DNA of 64,000 bases from Peribacillus frigoritolerans (lineage in GTDB: Bacteria > Bacillota > Bacilli > Bacillales > DSM-1321), in assembly GCF_001636405.1 (NCBI RefSeq), contig NZ_KV440950.1, positions 4,568,778-4,632,777 of the forward strand, written 5' to 3'. Made by a program: the position numbers and the translations under genes. The notes beneath the pieces were generated by a model. It had not been told where the DNA came from. It ran no database searches and saw only the letters and a program-made list of their open reading frames with translations. This document shows positions 27,063 through 35,649 of this stretch, in pieces (position 1 is the stretch's first letter; the number at the start of each line of letters is the position of its first letter).

Positions 27063-28583
27063 TTATTGAATTCCAAATGGATTTAAGGGACGGCTTCCAT
27101 GATAGGAAATGATGCTTTTCGTTTCTGTATAAAGATCAAGTGTCTCAATGCAAAGTTCCCGGCCGAATCCTGACTGTTTATACCCTCCGAAAGGTGTTCC
27201 AGGAAATGCGGAGAATGGGCAATTCACCATGACGATTCCCGCTTCTATTTGATTGGCCACTCTAGTCGCACGCCCGCCATCTTTTGTCCAAAGGGCTGAA
27301 CCCAAACCGAATTCCGTATCATTCGCGAGCCTCACAGCTTCTTTTTCATCTTTGAATTTCATTATGACAACGACCGGCCCGAATATTTCCTCTTTCACTA
27401 CATCCATTTCATGATTGACATTCGCTATTACCGTCGGCTCATACCAATAACCGTTTTCGAAGCCTTCAATGACCGCTGGCTTTCCTCCCGTCAGGATCTT
27501 CGCTCCATCAGTAATGGCAGATTGGACATAATTGTCGATGACATCCAATTGCCCTTGATCTATGACTGCACCGATGTGTGTTTCTTTGTCGAGCGGATTG
27601 CCCAATTTCAATTTTTTCGTCTTTTCTACGAATCTGGCAACGAACTCATCGTATATGTCTTCGTGAACGTATAAACGGGATCTAGCTTCGCAAGACTGCC
27701 CAGTATTATAGAAAATTCCATATAATGATCCATCGATGGCTGCTTCAAGGTCTGCATCTTCAAAAACAATATTAGGGGACTTACCGCCAAGCTCCAATGT
27801 GACCCTTTTTAATGTCTGAGAAGCCTTGCCCATAAGATCTCTGCCGATTGGCGTAGAACCCGTAAAGGCCACCTTATTCACTTTCGGATGCTGAACAAGG
27901 TAATTCCCTACGTCCGATCCAGGACCTGGAATGATATTGACCACGCCTGAAGGAACACCTGCTTCTAAACAGATTTCCCCTAAAACAAGGGCCGTCAGCG
28001 GCGTTAACGAGGCTGGCTTAACGATCACCGAACAGCCAACCGCGATTGCAGGTGCAATTTTCCACGCTGCCATCATCATAGGGTAATTCCATGGGATGAT
28101 TTGGGCACAAACGCCTACTGGCTCTTTTTCCGTATAGTTATGGAATTGACCAGGCACATTATTCACAGATCCGCGGTGTGCAACTAACGCTCCTGCATAA
28201 AATTCGAAATCTTCAATTGCCTGCATGACTTGGCCTTGCGCTGCAGAAATGGATTTGCCGCTGTTCAGGACTTCCAATTCAACCAATTCATTAAAGCGTG
28301 AACGCATGATCGCTGCAATTTTGTTCAAAACACGAGACCGTTTGTTAATCGGAGTCCTCTTCCATTTCCCGTTATCAAATGCTTCACGTGCAGCTTGAAC
28401 AGCCTTTTCCGCATCTTCCTTGGTCGCCTTTGCAACCTTGGCAATGATTTCACCAGTCGCAGGATTGTACGCATCAATCGTGGAACCATCCGAGCTTTCC
28501 ACTCTTTCTCCATTAATGATCAGATGATAATAATCACGCTTCATTTCCGCTTTTTCAAATGCCGCCTCTTGTACTCTAACCAT
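27063..28583 (-). CDS. Aldehyde dehydrogenase of the paa operon
   Basis: A 506-residue NAD(P)-dependent aldehyde dehydrogenase. Key residues: Asn in IIPWNYPM, Glu in VTLELGGKSPN, Cys in NTGQSCEARSR, and the EEIFGPV stretch. In about a third of phenylacetate degraders the PaaZ fusion is split and a free dehydrogenase oxidises the ring-opened semialdehyde; no PaaZ fusion is here, so this enzyme may fill that step. Phenylacetaldehyde dehydrogenase is the main alternative. GGGAG precedes the ATG. Confidence 0.85.
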   Translation of the reverse strand: MVRVQEAAFEKAEMKRDYYHLIINGERVESSDGSTIDAYNPATGEIIAKVAKATKEDAEKAVQAAREAFDNGKWKRTPINKRSRVLNKIAAIMRSRFNELVELEVLNSGKSISAAQGQVMQAIEDFEFYAGALVAHRGSVNNVPGQFHNYTEKEPVGVCAQIIPWNYPMMMAAWKIAPAIAVGCSVIVKPASLTPLTALVLGEICLEAGVPSGVVNIIPGPGSDVGNYLVQHPKVNKVAFTGSTPIGRDLMGKASQTLKRVTLELGGKSPNIVFEDADLEAAIDGSLYGIFYNTGQSCEARSRLYVHEDIYDEFVARFVEKTKKLKLGNPLDKETHIGAVIDQGQLDVIDNYVQSAITDGAKILTGGKPAVIEGFENGYWYEPTVIANVNHEMDVVKEEIFGPVVVIMKFKDEKEAVRLANDTEFGLGSALWTKDGGRATRVANQIEAGIVMVNCPFSAFPGTPFGGYKQSGFGRELCIETLDLYTETKSIISYHGSRPLNPFGIQ

Positions 28584-28606
28584 GTAATCCCACTCCCTTT
28601 TCTATA

Positions 28607-29380
28607 TTACTTACCTATGAATTGAGCTTTCCTTTTTTCAGTGAATGCTGTCACACCTTCTGCATAATCCTTCGTTAAGCCAGCAATGCGCTGACCCTCC
28701 GCTTCTTCTTTTAAGTATTCTTCCAATGAAAGATGATAGGACGCCTCTAAGTATCTTTTGATTAATCCGATTGCCTTCGTTGGTTTGTTTGCGATATTCT
28801 CTGCAAAGGCTTTCAATTGCTCGTTCCACTCATCCACACCGATCACTTTTGTAGCGAGCCCGATATTTTTCGCCTCGCCAGCCGTAACCTTTTCGCCCAA
28901 TAATGATAATTCCAGGGCTTTCGCATGACCAACGATTCGCGAAAGGTAATACAGATTCCCCGAATCAGGAATCAATCCAATATTGACAAAGGCATTTAAA
29001 AAACTGGCTTTTTCAGAAACAAGCCGAAAATCGCATGCCAACGCCAGGCTGAAGCCAGCACCTGCAGCCACCCCATTGACTCCTGCAATGATCGGTTTTT
29101 CACAGTTTGCTATTTGCTCCATCATCGGACCGTAATCCTCACGCAGCTTCTGGCCTAAATTCATGCCCTCATCAACATCCGATAAATCCTGCCCCGAACA
29201 AAATGCCCTGCCTTCCCCAGTAATGATAATGGCCCGGACTTCATCTGCCCCTGCGGATATTTTGATCGCTTTCTGTATTTCCTTATTCATTTGGGACGTA
29301 AAGGCATTTAGTTTATCAGGACGGTTCAAAGTAAGCCAAGCAACTCCATTTTCAACCCTATATTTGATCGTTTCGTACAT
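28607..29380 (-). CDS. paaG: 1,2-epoxyphenylacetyl-CoA isomerase type crotonase
   Basis: A 257-residue crotonase resembling PaaG, which isomerises ring 1,2-epoxyphenylacetyl-CoA to oxepin-CoA. Diagnostic stretches: AFCSGQDLSDVD, NGVAAGAGFSLALACD, and NIGLIPDSGNLYYLSRIVG, where an Asp replaces the second hydratase Glu, as in isomerases. The end, AEGVTAFTEKRKAQFIGK, fits PaaG. I chose the ATG at 29380 because AAGGGGTG precedes it; the frame is open upstream into the preceding gene. Confidence 0.88.
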   Translation of the reverse strand: MYETIKYRVENGVAWLTLNRPDKLNAFTSQMNKEIQKAIKISAGADEVRAIIITGEGRAFCSGQDLSDVDEGMNLGQKLREDYGPMMEQIANCEKPIIAGVNGVAAGAGFSLALACDFRLVSEKASFLNAFVNIGLIPDSGNLYYLSRIVGHAKALELSLLGEKVTAGEAKNIGLATKVIGVDEWNEQLKAFAENIANKPTKAIGLIKRYLEASYHLSLEEYLKEEAEGQRIAGLTKDYAEGVTAFTEKRKAQFIGK

Positions 29381-29390
29381 AGAGCACCCC

Positions 29391-30167
29391 TTATCCGCCT
29401 GTGAATTTTGGCTCCCTTTTTTCAACAAATGCTTTCATTCCTTCTTTTTGGTCCTCTGATGCGAAAAGGATATAGAAATTCTTCCGTTCAAATTGCATGC
29501 CCTCATTTAATGGATAATCAACGGCCTTATTGATGGATTCTTTGATCAGCCTTACAGCTAACGGGGGTTGCTTTGCTATCTTTCTAGCAAAATCAACCGA
29601 TTCTTCCATTAACAATTCAGGTGCCACGATCTTATTAATGAAACCATATTGCAGGGCTGTCTTTGCCTTTATCCTTTCAGCCGTCAATATCCATTCAAGC
29701 GCCTTCGTCTTGCCTACCAATTTCGTCAATCTTTGGGTTCCTCCTGCACCAGGCATGACCCCTAGTGTCACTTCAGGAAAGGAAAACTGGGTATCGCTGG
29801 CGGCAATCAGGAAATCACAGGATAAAGCAAGTTCAAAACCACCGCCGAATACAAAACTTTTCACCGCACCAATCACAGGCTTCTTGACTAGGCTTATTCG
29901 GTCCCAATCGGCAAATTGGTTCGTTAACTCCATACTGATTGGATCATCGTTCACCATCTCGTCAATATCAGCTCCAGCGGAAAATGCTTTTCCATTGCCC
30001 GATAGCAAAATCACCTTCACTTGCGGGTCCCGGTCGAATTCTTCCATGTTTGAAACAATTTCCCTAACCATTATCCTGTTAAGGGCATTAAGTTGCTTAG
30101 GCCGATTTAAAGAGATATAACCAATTCCATCCGAGATTGACGTTTCGATGAATTGAAGCGCATTCAT
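29391..30167 (-). CDS. paaF: Enoyl-CoA hydratase (PaaF type)
   Basis: A 258-residue crotonase with both catalytic glutamates (SFVFGGGFELALSCD and FPEVTLGVMPGAGGTQRL), so a hydratase; expected to hydrate 2,3-dehydroadipyl-CoA. The end is FVEKREPKFTGG. The ATG overlaps the EthD gene stop by four bases, and 10 bases separate its end from the paaG start. Assignment between this and the third crotonase (24024-24800) rests on position only. Confidence 0.85.
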   Translation of the reverse strand: MNALQFIETSISDGIGYISLNRPKQLNALNRIMVREIVSNMEEFDRDPQVKVILLSGNGKAFSAGADIDEMVNDDPISMELTNQFADWDRISLVKKPVIGAVKSFVFGGGFELALSCDFLIAASDTQFSFPEVTLGVMPGAGGTQRLTKLVGKTKALEWILTAERIKAKTALQYGFINKIVAPELLMEESVDFARKIAKQPPLAVRLIKESINKAVDYPLNEGMQFERKNFYILFASEDQKEGMKAFVEKREPKFTGG

Positions 30168-30469
30168 TTTATCTCTTCACCGATCATCATCGTTACAAGT
30201 TTCCCGGCAAAGCCCATTAGGTCTTTCCCTGATGCTTTTCCTTCCGGGGAACGCATTCCTTGTTGCAATGCATCATGGTCTTCATAATACATTTCACAAA
30301 GAATGTAGTACTCAGAGTCTTTGCCCATTGGGGTCCCTACAATTTTAGTGACCTCCATTTTTTGAAGACCAGGAATTTTTTCCGTTATCGGACCATGTAC
30401 ATTGAAGTAGTGCTCATCGAATTCTTCCTTGTTTTCAGGTTGTTTATAAAGGGCGATTAGTTTTACCAT
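30164..30469 (-). CDS. EthD-family protein of the paa operon
   Basis: A 101-residue ferredoxin-like alpha/beta-barrel protein of the EthD family, recognisable by MVKLIALYKQPENKEEFDEHYFNVHGPI with the conserved ...HxxxHGP pattern. EthD proteins help in some oxygenase pathways, but their reaction is unclear. It lies between paaD and the PaaF-type gene, coupled to both. I chose the ATG at 30469, preceded by GGAGG; a longer frame upstream runs into paaD. Confidence 0.85.
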   Translation of the reverse strand: MVKLIALYKQPENKEEFDEHYFNVHGPITEKIPGLQKMEVTKIVGTPMGKDSEYYILCEMYYEDHDALQQGMRSPEGKASGKDLMGFAGKLVTMMIGEEIK

Positions 30470-30489
30470 TTTAGAAAACCTCCATTTTA

Positions 30490-30987
30490 TTAGATTATTT
30501 TTATCATCGGTTTCATCGCTTCGAACGGATTTTTGCATGCCTTACAATATAAAATGCTGCGGCAGGCCGTGGGACCGAAGATATTTTCCATCGTGACATA
30601 TGTCGATTCACAATATGGGCAATCCACATGCCATGATCCATCACTTTTCATTTGTCGAGGAGGAGGGGAGATTCCGAAAACCTTCAATCCAGCTTTCCCC
30701 TTTTCCGTAATTCGATCGGATGTCCAGGAAGGGGAACGTAAAAATTCCACACATACATTTTTTACGGCAGGCAGCTGTTTAAGGGCTGTTTCCACATTTT
30801 TTTGAATGATCGACAATGCCGGGCACCCAAGAAAAGTTGGCAGCATTTTTACCGAAACGTCCTGGCCCGAAACCGTCACGTCTTGGACCATCCCTAAATC
30901 CAGAATACTTACTGTATCGATTTCGGGATCTTTAACGTCTTCCAGGAGCCTATATATTTCTTCTGTGTTTAACTGTACGGTCGCCAT
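30490..30987 (-). CDS. paaD: Phenylacetyl-CoA epoxidase assembly protein PaaD
   Basis: A 165-residue protein with an N-terminal MIP18/DUF59 domain (LLEDVKDPEIDTVSILDLGMV, FLGCPAL) and a C-terminal zinc-binding part (CPYCESTYV ... CRSILYCKAC). PaaD is believed to help build the iron-sulfur cluster of the PaaE reductase. No paaE gene is in this cluster, so its client here is uncertain; the neighbouring ferredoxin is a candidate. AGGGGAGGGG precedes the ATG. Confidence 0.92.
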   Translation of the reverse strand: MATVQLNTEEIYRLLEDVKDPEIDTVSILDLGMVQDVTVSGQDVSVKMLPTFLGCPALSIIQKNVETALKQLPAVKNVCVEFLRSPSWTSDRITEKGKAGLKVFGISPPPRQMKSDGSWHVDCPYCESTYVTMENIFGPTACRSILYCKACKNPFEAMKPMIKII

Positions 30988-31011
30988 GGTACCCCTCCCC
31001 TTTCTATTGAT

Positions 31012-31812
31012 TCACCATGAAGCTGCTTTATCGCTTGCGTAAACTTCGCTTAACGTTTTTAGCGCCTTTTCCAAATCTTCCGTATGCTGGCCATTACGGC
31101 CATCACCTCTTGCCATCCCTATTTGAATCGTTGCTGCCAAGCCGACACTTTCAAAAATTGGTGTGATGGCCTCGATCCATTTTTTCTGTAAAACAGCTTC
31201 GCCCTCTATCAAGCCGAGCTCCACCATTTCCTCTCCATATTGTCCAAGTGAAAATACGCCAGCAAAATCGGGCATTGTTTTCCCGATCGCCGCTTTCATT
31301 CTCGAAACCGCTTCCAAGTGACCAGATCCCAGCAATTGGACGAACCAGGTTTTCCAGTGCATCAAATGATAGTAAAGTTCCATCTGTACCTTTTGTGCCA
31401 CTTCAGCAAGCGGTTCATATGAACATGAATGAAGGGATTGAACCTTAATTGCTTTGGCTTGGGTATAAAAATAATTCCGCACTACCGCAAACGCCCAATC
31501 ATAATCCGGGTCTTTCATATAGTGACCAGGACCATTGACCAATTCGAGAATGATCGCATTGCGCCGTTCCTTGGCCGGACGGTCATGAGCCAGCTTATCC
31601 GCATCCCCTTCACCGAGTTCATCAAGTAACTTATAATAAATGGCTGCATGCCCCATCGTGTCTTGGGATATCGAGGCGGATGCAACATCTTCTTCGATAT
31701 GCGGTGCGAGTCCCAACCATTCTGCACCACGGTATGAATGGATGAAGTCATCGTCCGCCAGTTGAAGCAGCAACTCCTTGATTGCGATGTCCTTCAATGA
31801 TTCATTCCTCAT
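31012..31812 (-). CDS. paaC: Phenylacetyl-CoA 1,2-epoxidase structural subunit PaaC
   Basis: A 266-residue ferritin-like subunit that pairs with PaaA in the epoxidase complex. Typical stretches: LADDDFIHSYRGAEWLGLAPHIEEDVASASISQDTMGHA and YYHLMHWKTWF. As in other PaaC proteins it has ferritin-like helices without a full iron-ligand set. It overlaps paaB by 11 bases. Confidence 0.93.
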   Translation of the reverse strand: MRNESLKDIAIKELLLQLADDDFIHSYRGAEWLGLAPHIEEDVASASISQDTMGHAAIYYKLLDELGEGDADKLAHDRPAKERRNAIILELVNGPGHYMKDPDYDWAFAVVRNYFYTQAKAIKVQSLHSCSYEPLAEVAQKVQMELYYHLMHWKTWFVQLLGSGHLEAVSRMKAAIGKTMPDFAGVFSLGQYGEEMVELGLIEGEAVLQKKWIEAITPIFESVGLAATIQIGMARGDGRNGQHTEDLEKALKTLSEVYASDKAASW

Positions 31813-32161
31813 TTTTCACACCTCCAGCCCAAGACATTATCTCTTTTTCATCGAGCATTCCCTGCTCATACTTCCGCCATTTTTTCTTTAAATACCCGTA
31901 CCCTTTTGTGGTCCTGTAGTCTTTATTATCGATACGTTGAAGCGTTTTCTTTTCCTCGGCCGTCATTTTCCGTATATTCCGTCTCTTCACGACCCAGATA
32001 TCATCAACCGCTTCACGTCTCATGAAATTTTCTTGTGCCATCATGATGGCGATATCTTCATTCGGGGCGAGCAGGCTGAAGTGGTATTGAATGGGTGATG
32101 ATTGCGTTTTACGGCTGAATACTTCAAATTCTTCAAAGTAATTTCCTTGTCTAGTTTCCAT
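31802..32161 (-). CDS. paaB: Phenylacetyl-CoA 1,2-epoxidase subunit PaaB
   Basis: A 119-residue PaaB, the small bridging subunit between PaaAC heterodimers. Recognised by FEEFEVFSRKTQSSPIQYHFSLLAPNEDIAIMMAQENFMRREAVDDIWVV split across the protein's first 60 residues. It has an extended C-terminal tail (KKTLQRIDNKDYRTTKGYGYLKKKWRKYEQG) beyond the usual ~95 residues, a Gram-positive feature. GGGAGGGGG precedes its ATG. Confidence 0.92.
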   Translation of the reverse strand: METRQGNYFEEFEVFSRKTQSSPIQYHFSLLAPNEDIAIMMAQENFMRREAVDDIWVVKRRNIRKMTAEEKKTLQRIDNKDYRTTKGYGYLKKKWRKYEQGMLDEKEIMSWAGGVKNEE

Positions 32162-32179
32162 ATCGTCCTTCCCCCTCCC

Positions 32180-33136
32180 TTAAATGATCTTTGGAGCCAA
32201 TGCCTCGCGTACCCATTTATTTTTTTCATAAGAATTTCTTCGAAGACTTAAGCGATCCTGCGAACGGGGACCTTCATTCCTTGCGAACACCTTCAATTTC
32301 CCCCAATCGGGTTGTTGGTAAATCCAGGTTTCAGACTCTTTGTCAAACCTAAGCGTTTCATCTGGAATGCTAAAGCCAAGTGAAAGGATCCGCTTCACAT
32401 ATTTTGAAAAAAAAGCTTGTCGAAGTTCTTCATTCGTACTGGTTCTGATTTTGTACTTAATCGTTATATCCTGTTTGGATGTGCCCACTTCTTTCTTACT
32501 GGGAGGTCCAAAGAAAAGTAATAAGGATTCCCACCAATAATTGATGGAGTCTTGAACCAATTTCCTTTGTTCTTCCGTCCCTTCAGCCAAAGCCATGATT
32601 ATCGCTTCACCATGCTGCGCGTGAAAAACTTCTTCCGCGCAAATCCTCTGTAATGCCCGGGCATAAGGCCCGTATGAGGCGCCAAGCATGTTCGTCTGGG
32701 AAATGATGGCTGCACCATCAACCAGCCAGCCAATCAATCCAGCATCGCCCCAGGATTTGGCTTCCATATGGAAAACATTATGAAACTTTAAATCTCCTTT
32801 AAACAAATCTTGCATGAGGTCATCCCGTTTTTTACTGTAAGGCTTTAGCAAATCCTCGGCGACGCGAAGCAATAATTGCCCATGCCCCATTTCATCCTGC
32901 ACCTTTGCCATGATTCCAAGTTTCCTATTTAAAGTCGGGGCTTTAGGTACCCATTCCTTTTCTGGAAGCGCCCCCATGATTTCACTGATTCCATGCATTG
33001 ATATTAATTTGATTAAAGTGCCCCGGTATTCTTCCGGCATCCAATCATCCGCCTCTATCTTTTCTCCCGCTTCGATTCTGGCAATGAATTGATTTAGCTT
33101 TTCTTCTCCTGCCATATCATTTAAAAGAACGTTCAT
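32180..33136 (-). CDS. paaA: Phenylacetyl-CoA 1,2-epoxidase catalytic subunit PaaA
   Basis: A 318-residue ferritin-like diiron oxygenase subunit that epoxidises the aromatic ring of phenylacetyl-CoA. Iron-ligand ExxH pairs are seen in VQDEMGHGQLLLR and CAEEVFHAQHGEAI. The substrate-site stretch with NTPVR-like NMLGASYGPYARAL is present. I chose the ATG at 33136 because GAGGTGAT lies before it; an in-frame GTG at 33145 sits inside that site. First gene behind the paa promoter/operator. Confidence 0.93.
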   Translation of the reverse strand: MNVLLNDMAGEEKLNQFIARIEAGEKIEADDWMPEEYRGTLIKLISMHGISEIMGALPEKEWVPKAPTLNRKLGIMAKVQDEMGHGQLLLRVAEDLLKPYSKKRDDLMQDLFKGDLKFHNVFHMEAKSWGDAGLIGWLVDGAAIISQTNMLGASYGPYARALQRICAEEVFHAQHGEAIIMALAEGTEEQRKLVQDSINYWWESLLLFFGPPSKKEVGTSKQDITIKYKIRTSTNEELRQAFFSKYVKRILSLGFSIPDETLRFDKESETWIYQQPDWGKLKVFARNEGPRSQDRLSLRRNSYEKNKWVREALAPKII

Positions 33137-33160
33137 CCAAATCACCTCTTTTTTTAAAAT

Positions 33161-33208
33161 ATAACGTTTATATAACGTTATTATATTTTACTGTTATACT
33201 TAATGCAA
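33161..33208 (-). promoter_or_regulatory. paa promoter and overlapping palindromic operator
   Basis: On the minus strand -35 TTGCAT (33203-33208), a 17-base spacer and a perfect -10 TATAAT (33180-33185). Immediately downstream is a perfect palindrome, ATAACGTT-5 bases-AACGTTAT (33161-33181), covering the expected start site. The position suits a repressor, most simply PaaX at the end of the same operon (inference). Confidence 0.8.
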
Positions 33209-33263
33209 GACTATTCTGTCTTTTTTAAAGTAAAAGGAAATTTTCTGGTTTTCTTTAAATCTT

Positions 33264-33515
<252 letters not shown>

Positions 33516-33543
33516 TTAATGATTGGCTCCATCTTCTCTTCCA

Positions 33544-33699
33544 TTAAGAGATAAACCCATATTTAAACACGATTGCATCCGCTTTATGTATGGCGTTTAC
33601 TTGTTCGATTTCTTCAGCTCCACTTATTCCAATCGATACTTCAGCTGGAAAGAACTGAACGACAGAATCGTCCGGTTTAACATCCATATTCATGAGCAT
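33544..33699 (-). CDS. Possible small ORF between paaK and the ferredoxin gene
   Basis: A 51-codon minus-strand frame beginning five bases after the paaK stop (MLMNMDVKPDDSVVQFFP... ending IVFKYGFIS). It reads like protein but has no good ribosome site and no recognised family. It may be a coupled small protein or the relic of a gene. Confidence 0.35.
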   Translation of the reverse strand: MLMNMDVKPDDSVVQFFPAEVSIGISGAEEIEQVNAIHKADAIVFKYGFIS

Positions 33700-33704
33700 G
33701 GAAT

Positions 33705-35033
33705 TTACAAACGAATGACTTCATCCTTCCGCTTATCAACGACACGAATCGCTTTTCCTTCTGAACGGGGAATGCTTTTTGGGATGTTGACAACAATATC
33801 CATCGTGACAAGACATGCGGATTTCAAATGATGCTGAATCGTTTTCCTTAATCTCTCTACATTCCCATGCGTTAAGTCTTCTTCAATCTCTTTGTAGAAA
33901 CCGCTTTCAATTTCAATGTGCAATTCAACACCATCCATATTTCCCTTCTTAACGAGATGAATCTGATAGTGCGGCACAATTCCCTCCATTTGGAATAACA
34001 CACGCTCTATTTCAGATGGAAATACATTCACTCCCCTGACTATGATCATATCATCCGTTCTGCCCTTAACACGGGACATTCTAGTTGTCGTACGCCCGCA
34101 TTTACACGGTTCATGTGTAATTGAGGCGATGTCCCCTGTACGATAACGAATGATTGGAAGCGCTTCCTTTGTAAGGCTGGTGAATACAAGTTCCCCATCT
34201 TCGCCGTCCTCAACCGGTTCAAGCGTGTCCGGGTTAATGACCTCGACAAGAAAATGGTCTTCTGCGATATGGAGTCCATCCTGTGCTTCATGACATTCAA
34301 TCGCAACTCCCGGCCCCATGATTTCACTCAATCCGTAAATATCGATGGCTTTCAATTTCAGTTTCCTCTCAAGTGTTGCCCTCATTGCCTCCGACCATGG
34401 CTCAGCTCCGAAAATCCCGTACTCAAGCCCATTATCAGCAGGATCAATTCCCATCTCTTCCATCTTTTCAGCGATATTCAAAATATAAGTAGGGGTTCCG
34501 CAAATGCCTCGCGGTTTAAAGTCATTGATGATCGTAATCTGCCTATCGGTATTCCCCCCTGAAATGGGTACTGTCGCAACTCCTAGCTTTTCTGCCCCAC
34601 AATGCAAGCCCAGCCCCCCTGTAAACAGACCATATCCATATGCGTTATGGAAAATATCTGACTTGCGGCCTCCTGCAGCTACAATTCCACGTGCGACGAT
34701 AGTTGCCCAGTTTTCCAAATCATTTTTCGTATACCCGACAATTGTAGGCTTTCCGCTCGTTCCGGATGAACCATGAATGCGTGTTACATCCTCCATCGGA
34801 ACGGCAAATAAACCGAATGGATACTGATCACGAAGCGTCTGTTTTTTTGTAAAGGGAAGCTTTATCACATCGTTTAGAGTTTGAATATCTTCTGGTTCCA
34901 GGCCCATCTCCCTAAACTTTTCTCTGTAATAAGGTACATTTTCATAAACATGGCTAATCGTTTTTTTAAGGCGTGCCATTTGTAAACTTTCCATTTCAGC
35001 ACGCGAAGCCGTTTCAACTTCCGGATTGTACAT
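33705..35033 (-). CDS. paaK: Phenylacetate-CoA ligase
   Basis: A 442-residue AMP-forming ligase that activates phenylacetate to phenylacetyl-CoA, the first step of the pathway. Motifs: the P-loop HGSSGTSGKPTIVGYTKND, IYGLSEIMGPGVAIEC, and YRTGDIASI, with a cysteine-rich CKCGRTTTRMSRVKGR stretch and the MIIVRGVNVFPSEIE hinge. The ATG at 35033 (MYNPEVETA) is preceded by AGGGGGA; the frame is open upstream. A plausible promoter lies at about 35110-35160 on the minus strand (TTGACA, then TAATCT). Confidence 0.94.
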   Translation of the reverse strand: MYNPEVETASRAEMESLQMARLKKTISHVYENVPYYREKFREMGLEPEDIQTLNDVIKLPFTKKQTLRDQYPFGLFAVPMEDVTRIHGSSGTSGKPTIVGYTKNDLENWATIVARGIVAAGGRKSDIFHNAYGYGLFTGGLGLHCGAEKLGVATVPISGGNTDRQITIINDFKPRGICGTPTYILNIAEKMEEMGIDPADNGLEYGIFGAEPWSEAMRATLERKLKLKAIDIYGLSEIMGPGVAIECHEAQDGLHIAEDHFLVEVINPDTLEPVEDGEDGELVFTSLTKEALPIIRYRTGDIASITHEPCKCGRTTTRMSRVKGRTDDMIIVRGVNVFPSEIERVLFQMEGIVPHYQIHLVKKGNMDGVELHIEIESGFYKEIEEDLTHGNVERLRKTIQHHLKSACLVTMDIVVNIPKSIPRSEGKAIRVVDKRKDEVIRL

Positions 35034-35295
35034 TTTTTCAGTCCCCCTCAATTTTACTATTGTCCCACCGACATTCATAACAGTAATAAAACGGAGAATA
35101 AATTATTGTTATGATTTAGTTCAAGATTAATACGTCATTTCTACGTTGTCAATCATGTTTTTATAATTCAGACAAAATGACTGAATAGACAAAATACTAA
35201 TTTACTAAATTTTCAGACTATGTTAGTTTTAACAATGATATATCATTTTATCAAACACTCGTTTTAAAAACGTACTACTTAAAAGGGGGCTTACC

Positions 35296-35649
35296 ATGGA
35301 ATCACAGGCTAAAAATGGGCATTCACCATCAGGACATGACAGAGGAAATAAGTATCGTCAATTAATTGAAACGGAAGAATTCAAGGAACTAATCTAAAGG
35401 AAAAAAGCTTTTATCGTACCTGTCACTCTCTTCTTTCTTGCTTTTTATTTTGTTCTGCCAATTTTAGCTGTTTATAGCGAAGTGTTGAAAGGCGAAGCCT
35501 TCTTCCATATTACTTGGGCTTGGGTATACGCACTCCTCCAATTTGCCGTCGTATGGATAGGGGGAATCGTCTATATAAAAAAAGCAGCGAAGTACGACAA
35601 AATGGCAAAAAAAATCTTGAATAAATATGAGAAGGAGCTTGGCGAATGA
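35296..35649 (+). pseudogene. DUF485 membrane protein, broken by an in-frame stop
   Basis: A 117-codon frame typical of DUF485 proteins that pair with sodium/solute symporters: YRQLIETEEFKELI, then RKKAFIVPVTLFFLAFYFVLPILAVYSEV and WAWVYALLQFAVVWIGGIVY. Codon 34 is TAA at 35395-35397, exactly where relatives have a lysine (LIKRKKAF), so a single A-to-T change explains it. GGGGG precedes the ATG. Its TGA overlaps the symporter ATG. Readthrough is possible but the partner gene is also broken. Confidence 0.85.
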
